A program made the translations under genes and the position numbers. 64,000 nt of DNA from Streptomyces sp. ICC1. GTDB taxonomy: Bacteria; Actinomycetota; Actinomycetes; Streptomycetales; Streptomycetaceae. Below are positions 61,539 through 64,000 of this stretch, piece by piece. Below the pieces are notes generated by a model. It was not told where the DNA came from. It did not search any database and saw only the letters and a program-made list of their open reading frames with translations. Location: contig NZ_CP030287.1 of NCBI RefSeq assembly GCF_003287935.1, positions 5,163,022 to 5,227,021 of the forward strand. Direction: 5' to 3'. Position 1 is the stretch's first letter. The number at the start of each line of letters is the position of its first letter.

Positions 61539-61540
61539 CT

Positions 61541-61573
61541 GGCCGGGACCGATCGCAATGATCAATCCCGGCC
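61541..61573. terminator. Hairpin between the DUF397 and ATPase genes
   Basis: 8-bp stem (61541-61548 with 61566-61573) around a loop containing two GATC sites, between convergent genes. Confidence 0.6.
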
Positions 61574-61594
61574 GGTTGCCGTATTTGTGGCGGT

Positions 61595-62104
61595 TCAGTC
61601 CTGGAGCGTGAACAGCGCCCAGACGACCTTGCCGGTCAGCCGTCCCGCGAGCGGGTGCCAGCCCCAGCTGTCGCTGTAGGAGTCGACGAGGAAGAGCCCG
61701 CGCCCCGACTCCAGGTCGCAGTTGCGCTGCGCGGCCTCGGGCTGGAAGTTCCCGCCGGGCCGGTCCTCGCTGGGGTCGCGCACCGCACACACCAGCCGGG
61801 TGCTCCACCGCATCAGGTGCAGCCGCACCGGCGGCTCGCCCTCGCCCGCCGCCGACCCGGAATCCTCGGGCAGGGCATGGCGCAGCGCGTTGGTGACGAG
61901 TTCGGAGACGACCAGTGCCACGTCGTCGAAGCGTTCGTCGAGGCCCCACTGCGCGAGGGTGGAACGGGTGAAGGTGCGTGCTCCGCGCACCGCCTCGTAG
62001 CGGGCGGGCAGAGCGCATGAAGCGGACCCGGAGACAGCCGTGGGGTCGACCGGGGGAAGCCCCTGCCGTAACGGCTCGAGCATGGTCGATCCATTCGTCC
62101 CCAT
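61595..62104 (-). CDS. Anti-sigma-like ATP-binding protein (HATPase_c_2, RsbW-like)
   Basis: 169 residues. The N-box VSELVTNALRHA and G-box GRGLFLVDSYSDSWGW of the GHKL fold are clear. Such proteins are serine kinases or anti-sigma factors, and in Streptomyces often accompany DUF397 and XRE proteins. The ATG at 62104 has GGGAG 8 nt upstream; a GTG at 62113 would lack a ribosome site. A TGCACGTGCA element lies 91 nt upstream. Confidence 0.88.
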   Translation of the reverse strand: MGTNGSTMLEPLRQGLPPVDPTAVSGSASCALPARYEAVRGARTFTRSTLAQWGLDERFDDVALVVSELVTNALRHALPEDSGSAAGEGEPPVRLHLMRWSTRLVCAVRDPSEDRPGGNFQPEAAQRNCDLESGRGLFLVDSYSDSWGWHPLAGRLTGKVVWALFTLQD

Positions 62105-62194
62105 GCGAGGCACTCCCGGGATTCGAAAGAACTGCGGGGCACGCAGGTGCGCGGGACCATGCTTCCGAATGCGGAAGCCGGATGCAAGGGCAGA

Positions 62195-62204
62195 TGCACG
62201 TGCA
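62195..62204. promoter_or_regulatory. Third TGCACGTGCA element, between the ATPase and XRE genes
   Basis: In the 324-bp divergent gap 62105-62428. Read on the minus strand it is followed by ATCTGCCC and TTGCAT, matching the flank of the first copy at all but one of about 22 positions. The rest of the gap is AT-richer with TTACGG motifs and should hold both promoters. Confidence 0.75.
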
Positions 62205-62428
62205 CGCGCCGGACCTGTCCACTCCCGTGCCGATTCTTGCTCATTTCTTCCTACGCGTACTTACGGACTTCTTTTACGGCGGGGCGGATTCCGTTACAGA
62301 ACGAGTACGGTCCGATGCGTTTTGGTGGCAGACTGCGGGCCCTGAGGGGCACGGGGGCCTCTGCGACGCAGCCATCAAACGGTGCAGTCATCAAGCGCCG
62401 TAACCGAGACGTGGGGAGGGCAGGACTA

Positions 62429-63289
62429 GTGACCGCAGAAGCCAGTGGTTCTGTGGTGCGCCGCATCCTCCTGGGTTCGCAACTCAGGCGACTCCGAGAA
62501 TCCCGCGGCATCACCCGTGAGGCGGCCGGCTACTCGATCCGCGCATCCGAATCGAAGATCAGCCGCTTGGAGTTGGGAAGGGTGAGCTTCAAGTCCAGAG
62601 ACGTCGAGGACCTCCTCACGCTCTACGGAGTCACGGACGGCGCGGAGCGGGAGTCCCTCCTGGGGCTGGTCCGCGAGGCCAATGTGGCCGGCTGGTGGCA
62701 CAGCTACGGCGACGTCCTGCCGGGCTGGTTCCAGACGTACGTCGGACTGGAAGGCGCCGCCTCCCTCATCCGCATCTACGAAGTCCAGTTCGTGCACGGC
62801 CTGTTGCAGACCGAGGCCTACGCCCAGGCCGTCGTCAGCCGCGGCATGCCCGGCGCCGGCCGCGCCGAGATCGACCGCCGCGTCGCCCTGCGCCTGGAGC
62901 GCCAGAAGGTCCTCGTCTCCGAGAACGCGCCCGTCTTCCACGCCGTGCTCGACGAGGCCGCGCTGCGCCGCCCGTACGGCGACCGCGACGTGATGCGCGG
63001 TCAGCTGGAGCACCTCATCGAGGTCTCACAGCGGCCGAACGTACAGCTCCAGGTCATGCCGTTCTCCTTCGGCGGACACTCCGGCGAGAGCGGCGCCTTC
63101 ACCCTGCTGCGCTTCCCCGAGTCCGACCTGCAGGACGTCGTCTATCTGGAACAGCTCACCAGTGCCCTCTACCTGGACAAAGACGAGGAAGTGGCGCAGT
63201 ACGAACGGGCGATGCTGCGCCTCCAGGCGGACTGCCCCGACCCCGACCGGACCCGGGATCTCCTCCGCGGTCTCCTCCAACTGTCTTGA
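62429..63289 (+). CDS. XRE-family regulator with DUF5753 domain (WhiJ/Scr1-like)
   Basis: 286 residues from the GTG at 62429, which has GGGGAGG 9 nt upstream. An N-terminal helix-turn-helix (about 15-75, LRESRGITREAAGYSIRASESKISRLE) is followed by a DUF5753 domain (about 90-280, with GWWHSY and LQTEAYAQAVVS). These regulators are paired with DUF397 proteins and influence development or antibiotic production in Streptomyces. The TGCACGTGCA elements around it are its probable operators. Confidence 0.92.
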   Translation: MTAEASGSVVRRILLGSQLRRLRESRGITREAAGYSIRASESKISRLELGRVSFKSRDVEDLLTLYGVTDGAERESLLGLVREANVAGWWHSYGDVLPGWFQTYVGLEGAASLIRIYEVQFVHGLLQTEAYAQAVVSRGMPGAGRAEIDRRVALRLERQKVLVSENAPVFHAVLDEAALRRPYGDRDVMRGQLEHLIEVSQRPNVQLQVMPFSFGGHSGESGAFTLLRFPESDLQDVVYLEQLTSALYLDKDEEVAQYERAMLRLQADCPDPDRTRDLLRGLLQLS

Positions 63290-63381
63290 TTCGCACGTAG
63301 TATGACGTCTGATCAGTGCATGACGATGACCGTTGGGTCTCCGGTGCAGCGCAAGGACGCGCGCTCGCAGTAAGGGATGGC

Positions 63382-64000
63382 ATGTCCATATTCGACGACC
63401 TGGCCCACCAGTACATCGACGGCGAATGGCTGGCCGGCAACGGTTCGTGGGACATCATCGACGTCAACCCGTACAACGGGGAGAAGCTCGCGGCCATCAC
63501 CGTGGCCACCGTCGAGCAGGTCGACCAGGCGTACCGGGCGGCCGAGCGCGCCCAGAAGGAATGGGCCGACACCAGCCCCTACACCAGACGAGCCGTCCTG
63601 GAACGCGCCCTGCGGATCACCGAGGAGCGCGAGAAGGAGATCGTCGAGGCGATGATCGACGAGCTCGGCGGGACCCGTCCCAAGGCCGAGTACGAGGTCC
63701 ACCTCGCCAAGGAGTTCCTCCGCGAGGCCATGCAGCTCGCCGTCCGCCCCGAAGGCCGCATCCTGCCCTCGCCCGTCGAGGGCAAGGAGAACCGGATCCA
63801 GCGGCTGCCCGTCGGGGTCATCGCCGTGATCAGCCCCTTCAACTTCCCCTTCCTGGTCACCATGAAGTCGGTCGCCCCGGCCCTGGCGCTGGGCAACGCG
63901 GTGGTCGTCAAGCCCAACCAGAACGCGCCCGTCGTCGGCGGCGGGGTCATCGCCAAGATATTCGAGGAGGCGGGCCTCCCGGCCGGCCTCCTCAACATCC
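63382..64000 (+). CDS. Aldehyde dehydrogenase, N-terminal part (runs off the window)
   Basis: 206 residues are visible before the window ends, so the gene is 3'-truncated here. MSIFDDLAHQYIDGEWLAG, VNPYNGEKL and the Rossmann-edge motif SPFNFPFLVTMKS followed by NAVVVKPNQNAPV identify an NAD(P)-dependent aldehyde dehydrogenase of the benzaldehyde/vanillin dehydrogenase-like group. The catalytic Cys lies outside the window. AAGGGA is placed before the ATG at 63382. Confidence 0.9.
   Translation, partial: MSIFDDLAHQYIDGEWLAGNGSWDIIDVNPYNGEKLAAITVATVEQVDQAYRAAERAQKEWADTSPYTRRAVLERALRITEEREKEIVEAMIDELGGTRPKAEYEVHLAKEFLREAMQLAVRPEGRILPSPVEGKENRIQRLPVGVIAVISPFNFPFLVTMKSVAPALALGNAVVVKPNQNAPVVGGGVIAKIFEEAGLPAGLLNI

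Overview
The window reads as a high-GC actinomycete chromosome, almost certainly a Streptomyces draft contig. GC is extreme, third codon positions are nearly all G or C, GTG starts and GGAGG ribosome-binding sites are common, and genes are linked by ATGA/GTGA overlaps. The content is typical of the genus: an InhA-type fabG-fabI pair, oxyR-ahpC-ahpD, a second PolA-like polymerase, DUF397/XRE/ATPase genes and a two-module NRPS.

The sequence is not continuous biology throughout. At about 15919-16270 an inverted copy of the serB upstream region runs into an Illumina Nextera read-2 adapter with an 8-base index, then G-rich low-complexity sequence. From memory of S. coelicolor, genes to the left resemble the SCO1808-SCO1821 neighbourhood (serB, fabI, fabG, tyrS, moaA). 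Genes to the right resemble SCO5039-SCO5031 (class A PBP, oxyR, ahpC, ahpD). I read this as a chimeric contig join, so serB-PBP adjacency should not be used.

Layout. 1-15918: DUF485/acetate symporter, moaA, small membrane proteins, tyrS, tldE/tldD, fabG-fabI, a secreted protein, a GntR/CynX-type transporter pair, sixA, serB. 15919-16273: artefact. 16274-35500: class A PBP, SPFH plus ribbon-helix-helix pair, DUF2079 protein, PadR-ABC exporter operon, oxyR/ahpCD, a duplicated pair of membrane proteins behind an AI-2E family permease, a lytic transglycosylase-like protein, PIN-PhoH, a short-chain cis-prenyltransferase and an aldo-keto reductase. 35608-35749: a perfect 67-bp inverted repeat of unknown origin. 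35864-38435: carotenoid oxygenase, P-loop kinase, secreted protein.

38571-54958 is the most interesting block: a ten-gene minus-strand operon for an undescribed secondary metabolite. In transcription order it encodes a 748-residue double class III aminotransferase with a degenerate first half, a SnoaL-like protein, an A-T-C-A-T-R NRPS (the layout of AusA, which makes pyrazinones from dipeptide aldehydes), a P450, its ferredoxin, a GlcD-like FAD oxidase, an MFS exporter, a TauD-like dioxygenase, an ATP-grasp ligase and a HisC-like aminotransferase. Nearly all junctions overlap, implying translational coupling. No regulator, thioesterase or MbtH protein is present.

55371-64000: a decayed inverted copy of the 3' end of the polA-like gene, that gene itself, a DUF2786 protein, TatA-like and FUSC proteins, a DUF397/anti-sigma-like ATPase/XRE trio sharing a TGCACGTGCA element, and a 3'-truncated aldehyde dehydrogenase. 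Several genes carry short tandem repeats (6, 12 or 18 bp) in disordered segments.
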